Source of the DNA: Planctomycetota bacterium
Lineage (GTDB): Bacteria; Planctomycetota; Phycisphaerae; SM23-33
Assembly (NCBI GenBank): GCA_022705325.1
Contig: JAKJER010000024.1
Location: forward strand, 1 to 64,000
DNA: 64,000 nt
Direction: 5' to 3'
Shown here: piece by piece, positions 17,738-25,522 of the stretch
Position numbering within the stretch: the stretch's first letter is position 1
Layout of the letters: every line of letters starts with the position of its first letter
Notes under the pieces: model-generated
Database searches by the model: none
The model's input: only the letters and a program-made list of their open reading frames with translations
Told to the model about the DNA's origin: nothing
Position numbers and translations under genes: made by a program

Positions 17738-18844
17738 CTACTGCCCCGCCGGCTGGAGCGCGGGCCGGGTGGCGCCCAGGCCGGAAAGACGGGCGATCTT
17801 GGCCTTTACCTGCGGGTCCTCGCGGAGCTTGGGGCCCAACTCGATGAGGCTGGCCTTGGCCGAGGCGAGCCTGTAGCCTTCGGCCGCGGGTTCGAAGACC
17901 AGGTCCACCCGTCCGAGAAAGTTGAGCTGCTCGCCCGCCTGGGCCAGCAGCACCCTCCCGCCGCCCGGGGCGGGCATGGTGATGCCCTGAGGCAGCGTGG
18001 CGTGCGTGTGGCCGCCGAGGATGACCCCGATCCCGCCGACGGAGGTCGCCAGTTCGAAATCCCGGCGCAGCCCCAGGTGCGAGAGCACCACCACCGCGTC
18101 GGCCTGCTCGCGGAGGGCCGGCGCCAACCGCTTCACGCTGGCGACGCCGTCCTCGACGCCCATCAGCCGCTCCGGCTCGCGGACGGTGCACAGGCCCAGC
18201 AGGGCGATCCGCACGGGCCCGGCCCGCTCGATGAGGTACTCCTTGCCCAGCACGGCCCGGCCGTCAAAGCCCACCTCTGAAGGGTGGGCTTTTTCCCCGG
18301 GCGCCTCTCCGCTAATGCCCACGGAAGGCTTTCCGTGGGCTTTGGAGTCCTGCGCGGGGGGGACCTTGGGCCCGAAGGTGACGTTGGAGGTCAGCGTGGG
18401 GAACCGGGCCTGGCGCATGCGGGCGCGAAGGACGACCAGACCGTCGTAATAGTCGCCGTTGCCCGGCACGTAGGCGTCGAAGCCCAGCAGGTTCATCAGC
18501 TCGAAGTTGGCCGAGCCCAGCGTGCGGCGGGTCAGCTCGTCGCCGCGGCTGAGGATGTCGCCGCAGTCCACCAGGAACGTACGGGCGACCCCGGCAGAGC
18601 GGTCCAGGCGGCGGGCCTCTTCCACGGCCGTCGCCAGCCGGGCGTAGCCTCCTCGCCCTTCATAGCTCTCGATCTGCCCATGGGTGTCGTTGATGTGCAG
18701 GAAGGTCACGCGGACGGCCTTGTCGCTGGGCGCGTGTCCGCCCGGGCGCGAGGCGGGCGCCGCGGAGGCGGCGCAGACCGCCGAGCAGACAAGAGCAAAG
18801 ACCAGTCCACCTGTCCGGGCCCGTAACCGACTACGCATCGTCAT
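17738..18844 (-). CDS. 5'-nucleotidase-like metallophosphoesterase with altered active site and hairpin insertion
   Basis: The 368-residue secreted protein is related to the N-terminal domain of UshA/SoxB phosphoesterases: 'HINDTHG' (D53, H55), 'VDCGD', 'VLSHLG' and 'GGHTHA'. The usual GNH(D/E) motif reads 'PGNGDYYDG', so the conserved catalytic His is Gly at residue 130. The separate C-terminal nucleotide-binding domain of full-length enzymes is absent. Residues about 167-194 ('SKAHGKPSVGIS...EKAHPSEVGF') form an extra loop encoded by two DNA hairpins. The ATG at 18844 has GGAGAG 5 nt upstream. Activity is doubtful because of the lost His, but the metal ligands remain. Confidence 0.8.
   Translation of the reverse strand: MTMRSRLRARTGGLVFALVCSAVCAASAAPASRPGGHAPSDKAVRVTFLHINDTHGQIESYEGRGGYARLATAVEEARRLDRSAGVARTFLVDCGDILSRGDELTRRTLGSANFELMNLLGFDAYVPGNGDYYDGLVVLRARMRQARFPTLTSNVTFGPKVPPAQDSKAHGKPSVGISGEAPGEKAHPSEVGFDGRAVLGKEYLIERAGPVRIALLGLCTVREPERLMGVEDGVASVKRLAPALREQADAVVVLSHLGLRRDFELATSVGGIGVILGGHTHATLPQGITMPAPGGGRVLLAQAGEQLNFLGRVDLVFEPAAEGYRLASAKASLIELGPKLREDPQVKAKIARLSGLGATRPALQPAGQ
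18266..18292. repeat. AAAGCCCACC hairpin inside the nucleotidase reading frame
   Basis: Arms AAAGCCCACC (18266-18275) and GGTGGGCTTT (18283-18292) match the core of the intergenic terminators at 7653-7685 and 51206-51234. Here the element lies within a coding region and is translated. Confidence 0.65.
18317..18340. repeat. Second in-frame hairpin in the nucleotidase gene
   Basis: Perfect 10-bp arms GCCCACGGAA (18317-18326) and TTCCGTGGGC (18331-18340) with loop ggct lie 24 bp from the first hairpin. The pair together adds the loop near residues 167-194. Confidence 0.6.
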
Positions 18845-18867
18845 TGAACTCTCCGTTGTCACCGTGG

Positions 18868-18896
18868 ACTATACCAGAAAGACATGGGTCACTGAA
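18868..18896 (-). promoter_or_regulatory. Possible promoter of the nucleotidase-like gene
   Basis: On the minus strand TTCAGT, a 17-nt spacer and TATAGT (18873-18868) lie about 25 bp before the ATG at 18844. The -35 match is weak. Confidence 0.3.
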
Positions 18897-18930
18897 GTGA
18901 CCATGCCGCCACCCCTCTATCTCCTGGTCA

Positions 18931-19034
18931 CCTGTTCCCTCGCTCCCGTCCCCTGTCCCTCTTCCTTCGTCCCTTTTCCCTGGTCCCTGCTCCCTAGTCC
19001 CTAGTCCCTGCACCCTGGTCCCTAGTCCCTGTTG
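18931..19034. repeat. Degenerate TCCCTAG/TCCCTGG tandem repeat in a 334-bp intergenic gap
   Basis: The gap from 18845 to 19178 holds no gene. Its middle is a strongly strand-biased array of 6-8-nt units related to TCCCTRG and TCCCTGY. The clearest part is 18990-19034. Confidence 0.75.
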
Positions 19035-19044
19035 TCCGGTCCCC

Positions 19045-19066
19045 ACCTGCCTGCCGGCAGGCAGGT
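19045..19066. repeat. 22-bp perfect palindrome
   Basis: Positions 19045-19066 form an uninterrupted palindrome with half-site ACCTGCCTGCC, between the tandem repeat and the promoter region of the aminotransferase gene. It could be an operator for a dimeric regulator or a cruciform-prone element. Confidence 0.55.
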
Positions 19067-19104
19067 TCCCTGGTTCCAGCCCCCCTGTTGTGCCGAATAT
19101 ATTC

Positions 19105-19133
19105 TTGGCCGATACCGCCCCGCGCGGTACAAA
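19105..19133 (+). promoter_or_regulatory. Possible promoter of the aminotransferase-trpBA unit
   Basis: TTGGCC (19105-19110), a 17-nt spacer and TACAAA (19128-19133) are spaced like a vegetative promoter. The predicted start near 19141 leaves a leader of about 38 nt before the ATG at 19179. The hexamers are imperfect. Confidence 0.35.
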
Positions 19134-19178
19134 TGACAGTTTGCCGGTACATGGCCGGAAGGGAAAGGTTGTAGCAAG

Positions 19179-20474
19179 ATGCGACGCGATATTGTGCATG
19201 GCGGCGCCAAGTCGTTGACGTACGCCATTCGAGAGATTGTCCAGGTGGGCTATCGCCTGCGTCAGGCGGGCGTGGAGATGACCTGGGAGAACATCGGCGA
19301 CCCGATCCAGAAGGGCGAGAAGGTCCGTCCCTGGATCCGCGACATCCTTCACGAGATCGTCGACCAGGAGACCTCCTGGGGCTATTGCGACACAGCCGGC
19401 ATCTCCGAGACGCGGGAGTTCCTGGCCGAACAGGTCAACATCCGCGGCGGGACGCAGATCACCGCGGACGACATCATCTTCTTCAACGGCATCGGCGACG
19501 CGGTGGCCAAGGTGTACGGCTTCCTGCGGCGCGAGGCCCGCGTGCTGGGGCCCACCCCCGCCTACTCGACGCACTCGTCGGCCGAGGCCGCCCACAGCGG
19601 CTATGAGCACCTGACGTACGAACTGGACCCGCACAACAACTGGATGCCCGACGTGGACGACATCCGGATGAAGGTCAAGTACAACGACTCGATCGCGGGC
19701 ATCCTGTTGATCAATCCCGACAACCCGACCGGGGCGGTGTATCCCCGGCCGGTGCTGGAGGAGATCGTCGAGATCGCCCGCCAGTTCCGCTGCATCCTGA
19801 TCTGCGACGAGATCTACACCCACATCGTGTACAACGGCAACAAGACGCTGCACCTGTCGGAGGTGATCGGCGACGTCTGCGGGCTGTCCATGCGGGGCAT
19901 CTCCAAGGAATACCCCTGGCCCGGGTCGCGGTGCGGCTGGGTCGAGGTCCTCAACCGCGACAAGGACCCCATGTTCGGCACGTACGTCAACTCGCTGCTG
20001 GCCAGCAAGCGCCTGGAGGTCTGCTCGACGACCATGCCGCAGATGTCCATTCCGCGGGTGGTCGGCGACAGCCGCTACCCGGCCCACCTGCGGGACAGGG
20101 CGGCGACCTTCGAGGCCCGGGCCCAGGAAGCCTACGACGCCCTCAGCGGCATTCCGGGCGTAACGGTGAACAAGCCCAGCGGGGCTTTCTACGTTACCGT
20201 GATGTTCGAGGACGGCGTGCTCAACAACCGCCAGACCCTGCCCATCGACAACCCCAAGGCCCGCGAGATCGTCGAAGGGCTCATCCCCGGCGTGCCCAAC
20301 GACTCCCGCTTCGTCTACTACCTCATGGGCTCCAAGGGCATCTGCGTCGTGCCCCTCAGCGGCTTCTGCTGCAAGCGGGACGGCTTCCGCATCACCCTGC
20401 TGGAGTGCGACGACGCCAAGCGCAAGTGGACCTTCCAGGCCCTGGCCGACGCCATCCGGGAGTACCTGCAATGA
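19179..20474 (+). CDS. Class I/II PLP-dependent aminotransferase
   Basis: The 431-residue fold-type I enzyme shows 'NPDNPTG' (N182), 'ICDEIY' (D210, Y213), the Schiff-base lysine K243 in 'SMRGISKEYPWPGSRCGW', and the carboxylate-binding Arg near the end ('GFRITLLE'). It resembles the alanine/aspartate aminotransferase group with an extended C-terminal part. The specific amino acid is not decided by sequence alone. Its stop lies 10 bp before trpB, so it is probably co-transcribed with trpBA. That suggests a role in aromatic or glutamate-linked amino-acid metabolism, but this is inference. Confidence 0.88.
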   Translation: MRRDIVHGGAKSLTYAIREIVQVGYRLRQAGVEMTWENIGDPIQKGEKVRPWIRDILHEIVDQETSWGYCDTAGISETREFLAEQVNIRGGTQITADDIIFFNGIGDAVAKVYGFLRREARVLGPTPAYSTHSSAEAAHSGYEHLTYELDPHNNWMPDVDDIRMKVKYNDSIAGILLINPDNPTGAVYPRPVLEEIVEIARQFRCILICDEIYTHIVYNGNKTLHLSEVIGDVCGLSMRGISKEYPWPGSRCGWVEVLNRDKDPMFGTYVNSLLASKRLEVCSTTMPQMSIPRVVGDSRYPAHLRDRAATFEARAQEAYDALSGIPGVTVNKPSGAFYVTVMFEDGVLNNRQTLPIDNPKAREIVEGLIPGVPNDSRFVYYLMGSKGICVVPLSGFCCKRDGFRITLLECDDAKRKWTFQALADAIREYLQ

Positions 20475-20484
20475 GGCCGCGACC

Positions 20485-21696
20485 ATGACTACCGCCTCCG
20501 ACAACGCGACCCGCGCGGGCTACTTCGGCCCCTATGGCGGACAGTACGTTCCCGAGACCCTGATGGCCGCCCTGGAGCAGCTCTCTGCCGAGTACGACAA
20601 GGCAATGGGCGACCCGGGCTTCCGCGGCGATCTGGACCGCTGCTACCGCGAGATCGCCGGCCGGCCCAGCGAGCTGTACTTCTGCCGCCGCCTGACCGAG
20701 GCGCTCGGTGGAGCGAAGATCTACCTCAAGCGCGAGGACATGAACCACACCGGGGCCCACAAGATCAACAACACGCTGGGCCAGGCCCTGCTGACGCTGC
20801 GGATGGGAAAGAAGCGCGTCATCGCCGAGACCGGCGCCGGGCAGCACGGGGTGGCCACCGCGATGGCGGCAGCCGTCTTCGGGCTCGACTGCGACGTCTA
20901 CATGGGCACCGAAGACATCCGCCGCCAGAGCCTCAACGTCTTCCGCATGAGGCTCATGGGGGCCCGCGTCATCGGCGTCTCGAGCGGCCAGTGCACGCTC
21001 AAGGACGCCCTCAACGAGGCCATGCGCGACTGGATGGGCAGCGTCGAGCACACGCATTACATCATCGGCACGGTCGCGGGGCCTCATCCCTTCCCGGCCA
21101 TGGTGCGGGAGTTCCAGTCGTGCATCGGGCGCGAGGCCCGCAAGCAGATGCTCTCGGCCGAAGGGCGCCTGCCCGACCTGATCGTCGCCTGCGTGGGCGG
21201 CGGGTCCAACGCCGCGGGCATCTTCGCCCCCATGATCGCCGACGCCTCGGTCCGCATGATCGGCGTGGAGGCCGGCGGGCGGAGCCTGAACCTGGGCGAC
21301 CACGCCGCCTCGCTCTCGCTGGGCAGGCCCGGGGTGCTCCACGGCAGCCTCAGCTACATCCTCCAGGACGCCGACGGACAGACCGCCGACGTGCACAGCG
21401 TCTCGGCCGGGCTGGACTACCCCGGCGTGGGGCCCGAACTGGCCTACTGGAAGGACATCGGGCGGGTCGGCTATACCACCTGCGGTGACGACGAAGCCAT
21501 CGACGCGGTAGTCACGCTCTCCCGGGCCGAGGGGATCATCCCCGCCCTGGAGTCGGCCCACGCGGTGGCCGAGGCGATCAAGCAGGCCCCCAAGATGAAG
21601 AAAGGCCAGATCCTGCTGGTCAACCTCTCCGGGCGAGGCGACAAGGACTGCAACGAGATCGCCTCCATCCTGGAGCGCAAGGGCGTGAAGATCTAG
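20485..21696 (+). CDS. trpB: Tryptophan synthase beta subunit
   Basis: The 403-residue protein converts indole and serine to tryptophan with PLP. 'HTGAHKINN' contains the PLP lysine K93, and 'CVGGGSNAAGIF' is the phosphate-binding loop. 'HAASLSLGRPGVLHGSLSYI' and 'GLDYPGVGPE' are typical of the TrpB1 type that pairs with TrpA. Its length equals that of standard TrpB. The start lies 10 bp after the aminotransferase stop and trpA follows after 33 bp. No other trp gene (E, D, C, F) is in the window, so the pathway genes are split in this genome. Confidence 0.97.
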   Translation: MTTASDNATRAGYFGPYGGQYVPETLMAALEQLSAEYDKAMGDPGFRGDLDRCYREIAGRPSELYFCRRLTEALGGAKIYLKREDMNHTGAHKINNTLGQALLTLRMGKKRVIAETGAGQHGVATAMAAAVFGLDCDVYMGTEDIRRQSLNVFRMRLMGARVIGVSSGQCTLKDALNEAMRDWMGSVEHTHYIIGTVAGPHPFPAMVREFQSCIGREARKQMLSAEGRLPDLIVACVGGGSNAAGIFAPMIADASVRMIGVEAGGRSLNLGDHAASLSLGRPGVLHGSLSYILQDADGQTADVHSVSAGLDYPGVGPELAYWKDIGRVGYTTCGDDEAIDAVVTLSRAEGIIPALESAHAVAEAIKQAPKMKKGQILLVNLSGRGDKDCNEIASILERKGVKI

Positions 21697-21711
21697 TAGC
21701 CGGTAGCCGGG
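21696..21711. repeat. GTAGCC-type short repeat between trpB and trpA
   Basis: GTAGCCGGTAGCCGGG starts at the last base of trpB. Related strings occur at 22545-22571 (after trpA) and 35235-35255 (before the GspC-like gene). Confidence 0.4.
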
Positions 21712-21729
21712 CATGGGTCCTGTAAGAAC

Positions 21730-22548
21730 ATGAATGATCTGAAGACAAATCGGCTGGTCCAGGCTTTCGCCGAGCTGCGAGCGGCCGGGAAGAAGACGCT
21801 GGTTCCGTTCCTGACGGCCGGGTATCCGGACCTGGCTGGGACGCGAGCGATGCTGGAGGATTTCGAGGCCCGCGGGGTCCGGGTGGCTGAGTTGGGCATT
21901 CCCTTCAGCGACCCCATCGCCGACGGGCCGGTCATCCAGAGTTCGTACACCGAGGTGCTGGCGAGCGGCCAGCGGACCGACCAGGTGCTGGAGATGGTCC
22001 GCGAGTACCGCGAGGGCGGGGGCAAGCTGGGCCTGGCCGCCATGGTGAGCTACTCCATCGTCTTCCGGCACGGGGTCCAGCGGTTCCTGGACCAGTGCAG
22101 CCAGGCGGGCGTGGACGCGGTGCTGATCCCCGACCTGCCGCTGAACGAGGCCGGCGAGGTGGAGAAGCTCGCCCGCTCCAGGGGCCTGGCCAACGTCATG
22201 CTGATCGCCCCGACCACCCAGCCGCCCCGGCGGCTGGAGATCGCCCGCCACTCGACGGGCTTCGTCTATTACGTCTCGATCGCCGGCATCACCGGCGAGC
22301 GCGACCGCCTGAGCGAGGCCACGCTGGCGGCGGTGGCGGAACTGCGGACGCACGTGGACCTGCCCATCTGCGTGGGCTTCGGCGTGTCCAATCCCGCCAC
22401 GGTGGCCGAGGTGTGCCGCGTCGCCGACGGGGCGATCGTAGGCTCGGCCATCGTCCATCGAATTCAGCAGCACAAGGACCTGCCCCCCGCGGAACTGGCT
22501 GCCAGGATCGGAGCGTTCGTCAGCGAGCTGCTCGCCCCCGTGTTGTAG
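21730..22548 (+). CDS. trpA: Tryptophan synthase alpha subunit
   Basis: The 272-residue TIM-barrel protein cleaves indole-3-glycerol phosphate to indole and glyceraldehyde 3-phosphate, passing indole to TrpB. The catalytic pair corresponds to E54 and D65 in 'ELGIPFSDPIADGPVIQ'. 'YYVSIAGITGERD' and 'VGFGVSNPATVAEV' are the conserved loop and phosphate-binding motifs. It has standard length and follows trpB directly. The downstream gap of 139 bp contains a GTAGCC-type repeat. Confidence 0.97.
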   Translation: MNDLKTNRLVQAFAELRAAGKKTLVPFLTAGYPDLAGTRAMLEDFEARGVRVAELGIPFSDPIADGPVIQSSYTEVLASGQRTDQVLEMVREYREGGGKLGLAAMVSYSIVFRHGVQRFLDQCSQAGVDAVLIPDLPLNEAGEVEKLARSRGLANVMLIAPTTQPPRRLEIARHSTGFVYYVSIAGITGERDRLSEATLAAVAELRTHVDLPICVGFGVSNPATVAEVCRVADGAIVGSAIVHRIQQHKDLPPAELAARIGAFVSELLAPVL

Positions 22549-22571
22549 TCTGTAGCCTGTCGCCCGCAGCC
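22545..22571. repeat. GTAGCC/CCCGCAG repeat after trpA
   Basis: The string contains TGTAGCC followed by CCCGCAG, as does 35235-35255. It begins at the trpA stop and lies in the gap before the SMP-30-like gene. Confidence 0.4.
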
Positions 22572-22687
22572 AGGACGCAAACGGATCACAGGCTGCCGGC
22601 TACCACCTTGATCTTCCCCTCCCGATGGCGTACAACTACAGGCCGCTCATCACCGGAACCTTTTGCCTGTGTCTTGAGAAGGAGAAC

Positions 22688-23782
22688 ATGATGACTCGTT
22701 CACTGATTCTGTCGCTGGTCCTGGTCGCCCTGATTCTGCCCGCCTGTGAGCAGTCCGGCCCGCAGGTTGCCCGGCTGGTTCCCGCCTCGGTGGGCGGGCA
22801 CGCCTTCATCACCCTGCCGGCCAAGTACAACACGCCCGACGGCATGACGCTGGCCAAGGACGGGAACATCTACCTGTGCATGCCGAACTTCAACGACCCC
22901 GCCTATCCGGCCAAGCTGCTCAAGATCGACGCCAACAACCTCGTCAGCGAGGTCTGCACCCTGCCGGTGCACCCGGAGACCAACCGCGTCTGCCCGCTGG
23001 GCATCGACCAGGGGCCCGACGGCAACCTGTACATCGCCGACTGCCAGGCCTTTGAGGTGCCCAACGTGGGCGAGCCCCGCAAGGGAAGCCCCGACAAGTC
23101 GCGCGTGCTGCGGGTGGTGCTGGCGGAAGGCAAGGCGTCCAAGGTCGAGGTGCTGGCCTGCGGCATCAACTTCGCCAACGGCCTGGCCTGCAACGGCGAC
23201 AGCGTGTACGTCTGCGATTCCCAGGTGGACGCCAAGGCCTCGCCCGTGGTCAGCGGCGTGTACCGCTTCAAGATGTCCGAGCTGAAGGCGGACAAGCCCG
23301 TCCAGGTCACGCCGGGCGGCAAGGACAAGCATCTGATCACCACCTTCAAGACCGTCAACAAGGACTGGGGCGTCGGGGCCAACGGCCTGGGCTTCGACAA
23401 GGCCGGCAACATGTTCGTCTGCAACTTCGGCGACGCCCAGCTCCTGAAGTACCAGATGAAGGACGGCGCGCCGGTCGGCGCGGGCAAGGTCTTCGCCGAG
23501 AAGCAGGGCATGCAGTCCACCGACGGGCTGAAGGTCGACGACGAGGGCAACGTCTACATCGCCGACTTCCTGGGCAACGCCGTCCACAAGGTCGACGCCA
23601 AGACCGGCAAGGTCACCACGCTGGCCCAGAACCCCAACACCAACGGCGCCAACGGCCTGCTCGACAAGTGCAGCGAGGTCTGCATCCGCGGCGACTGGAT
23701 CTACGTGGCCAACATCGACCTCAACCTGGCGGGCAACGCGTTCGACAAGCCGTACACGCTGACGATCATCCCCAAGAAGTAG
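22688..23782 (+). CDS. SMP-30/NHL-type beta-propeller lipoprotein
   Basis: The 364-residue protein begins with a lipoprotein signal ('LILPAC') after AAGGAG. Repeating units such as 'PDGMTLAKDGNIYLCMPNF', 'GLGFDKAGNMFVCNFGDAQLLKY' and 'GLKVDDEGNVYIADFLGNAVHKVD' mark a six-bladed propeller of the SMP-30/gluconolactonase or NHL kind. Some members hydrolyse lactones, but the metal-binding residues cannot be assigned with confidence. A binding or scaffold role at the envelope is equally possible. It precedes the HIT gene by only 7 bp and may be co-transcribed with it. Confidence 0.8.
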   Translation: MMTRSLILSLVLVALILPACEQSGPQVARLVPASVGGHAFITLPAKYNTPDGMTLAKDGNIYLCMPNFNDPAYPAKLLKIDANNLVSEVCTLPVHPETNRVCPLGIDQGPDGNLYIADCQAFEVPNVGEPRKGSPDKSRVLRVVLAEGKASKVEVLACGINFANGLACNGDSVYVCDSQVDAKASPVVSGVYRFKMSELKADKPVQVTPGGKDKHLITTFKTVNKDWGVGANGLGFDKAGNMFVCNFGDAQLLKYQMKDGAPVGAGKVFAEKQGMQSTDGLKVDDEGNVYIADFLGNAVHKVDAKTGKVTTLAQNPNTNGANGLLDKCSEVCIRGDWIYVANIDLNLAGNAFDKPYTLTIIPKK

Positions 23783-23789
23783 CCCCTCC

Positions 23790-24359
23790 ATGGACGCCGA
23801 CAACCGAAGCGCCGAGCGCAACACCAACCTCTGGGCCCCCTGGCGGATGGAGTACATCGATTCGCTGGGAGGCCAGGAGGAGGGTTGTTTCCTCTGCCGC
23901 TACCGCGAGGCGCCAGTCGACCAGGACCCGCACAACCTGGTCCTGACCCGGCTGGAACGCAGCCTCGTGGTGCTCAACCGCTTCCCCTACACCGGCGGGC
24001 ATGCCATGGTCGCCCCGCTGGACCACGTGGGGCAGCTCGGCGAGTTGGAGACGGCCACGCTGGTGGAAATGATGCAGGCTGTCCGCGACCTCCAGGCGGT
24101 CATGGACCGGGCCCTCAAGGCCCACGGGTACAACATCGGGCTCAACGTCGGGCGATGCGCCGGCGCGGGCCTGCCCGGACACCTGCACATCCACGTGGTG
24201 CCCCGCTGGGCGGGCGATACGAACTTCATGGCCGTCCTCGGCCAGGTCCGTGTCATCCCCCAGTCCATCCAGGAGACCTTCGCCGCCATGCGCCGCGCCG
24301 CCGACGATCTGGGCCTGCTGCTGGCCCGCACCGGCGGGCAGGCCGGGCCCAGACCATGA
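23790..24359 (+). CDS. HIT family nucleotide hydrolase/transferase
   Basis: The 189-residue protein carries the histidine triad 'HLHIHVVPRW' (H131, H133, H135). It also has the N-terminal 'NLWAPWRMEYI...CFLC' signature of the HIT subgroup related to Ap4A phosphorylase, with C33 and C36 as possible zinc ligands. It probably cleaves dinucleoside polyphosphates or nucleotidyl adducts. Its TGA overlaps the ATG of the downstream HD-domain gene, coupling translation of two nucleotide-metabolism proteins. Confidence 0.9.
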   Translation: MDADNRSAERNTNLWAPWRMEYIDSLGGQEEGCFLCRYREAPVDQDPHNLVLTRLERSLVVLNRFPYTGGHAMVAPLDHVGQLGELETATLVEMMQAVRDLQAVMDRALKAHGYNIGLNVGRCAGAGLPGHLHIHVVPRWAGDTNFMAVLGQVRVIPQSIQETFAAMRRAADDLGLLLARTGGQAGPRP

Positions 24360-25522
24360 GCGAGCCGGGCGACATTCCGCCCCGAGCCGTCTTCGAGGCC
24401 CGCCAGCGGGAACACCTCGCCTGGTACGCGGTGGCCGAGGCCGACAGCGGCGGGCGGGCCCACGCCGAGAGCGAGCACCCCTATCGCACCTGCTTCCAGC
24501 GCGACCGCGATCGCATCATTCATTGCTCCGCCTTTCGCCGCCTGGACTTCAAGACCCAGGTCTTCGTCCCGCACGAGCACGACCATTTCCGCACGCGGAT
24601 GACCCACACGCTGGAGGTCGCCCAGATCGCCCGCACGCTGGCCCGCGCGCTGAGGCTCAACGAGGACCTGGCCGAGACCGTCGCCCTGGCCCACGACCTG
24701 GGCCACCCGCCCTTCGGGCACGCGGGCGAGACGGTGCTGGACGAGCTGATGGCCGACCACGGGCGATTCGAGCACAACCGCCAGTCGCTCCGCGTGGTGG
24801 ACTATCTCGAACACCCCTATCCCCACTTTCGCGGGCTCAATCTGTCCCGCGTGGTCCGCGAGTGCCTGGCCAAGCACCGCACCCGCTACGACACCCCGAT
24901 CTGCGACGACTTCGACACTACCCTCCAGGCCCCGCTGGAGGGCCAGCTCGTGGACCTGGCCGACGAGATCGCCTACACCTCCGCCGACCTGGACGACGCC
25001 CTGTCCGCCGAGTGGGTCACGCGCGAGCAACTGGCCCAGTTCGAGCTGTGGCGCCAGGCCTGGGCCCAGGCCGAGCGGGAATCGCCCGATGCCCGGCCCA
25101 TCCACAAGCAGATCCGCTCGTGCAAGGGCGTGCTGGCCGCCATGGCCGACGACGCCATCGCCATCACCGCCGCCCGCTGCCGCTCGCTCGTCCGCCCTGC
25201 CGGCAACGCCCCAGGCAGCGACGCCGTCCGCCAGGCGGGCCGGCCGCTGGCGGGCTTCAGCGAGCCCATGACCCAGGCTGTCGAGCACCTCCAGCAGTTT
25301 CTCCTCCACAACGTCTACACCGACCCCAAGGCTGCCTCGCGCGAGGAAAACGCCCGCCGGACCATCCGCGACCTCTTCGCCGCCTACCTGAACGACCCCT
25401 CGCTGCTGCCCGAGCGCTACCGCCGCCGCGTCGACGGCGACGGCCTGCATCGCGTCATCTGCGACTACATCGCCGGCATGACCGACCGCTACTGCACCAA
25501 GGAATGGGAGCGGGTCCCCTGA
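24356..25522 (+). CDS. dgt: HD-domain dGTP triphosphohydrolase-like protein
   Basis: The 388-residue protein matches deoxyguanosinetriphosphate triphosphohydrolase-like enzymes: 'RTCFQRDRDRIIHCSAFRRL', 'VFVPHEHDHFRTRMTHTLEV' (H84), 'HDLGHPPFGHAGE' (H113, D114) and 'DLADEIAYTSADLDDAL'. It would hydrolyse dNTPs to nucleosides and triphosphate. The ATG at 24356 overlaps the HIT stop (ATGA); the frame continues upstream through the HIT gene but reads as noise there. The 3' end overlaps the convergent PEP-CTERM gene by 34 bp. The exact dNTP preference is not readable from sequence. Confidence 0.92.
   Translation: MSEPGDIPPRAVFEARQREHLAWYAVAEADSGGRAHAESEHPYRTCFQRDRDRIIHCSAFRRLDFKTQVFVPHEHDHFRTRMTHTLEVAQIARTLARALRLNEDLAETVALAHDLGHPPFGHAGETVLDELMADHGRFEHNRQSLRVVDYLEHPYPHFRGLNLSRVVRECLAKHRTRYDTPICDDFDTTLQAPLEGQLVDLADEIAYTSADLDDALSAEWVTREQLAQFELWRQAWAQAERESPDARPIHKQIRSCKGVLAAMADDAIAITAARCRSLVRPAGNAPGSDAVRQAGRPLAGFSEPMTQAVEHLQQFLLHNVYTDPKAASREENARRTIRDLFAAYLNDPSLLPERYRRRVDGDGLHRVICDYIAGMTDRYCTKEWERVP

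Noticed and set aside
18931..19034. CRISPR array
   Set aside because: The TCCCTAG units are 6-8 nt long and contiguous, with no spacer-repeat structure and no cas genes nearby.
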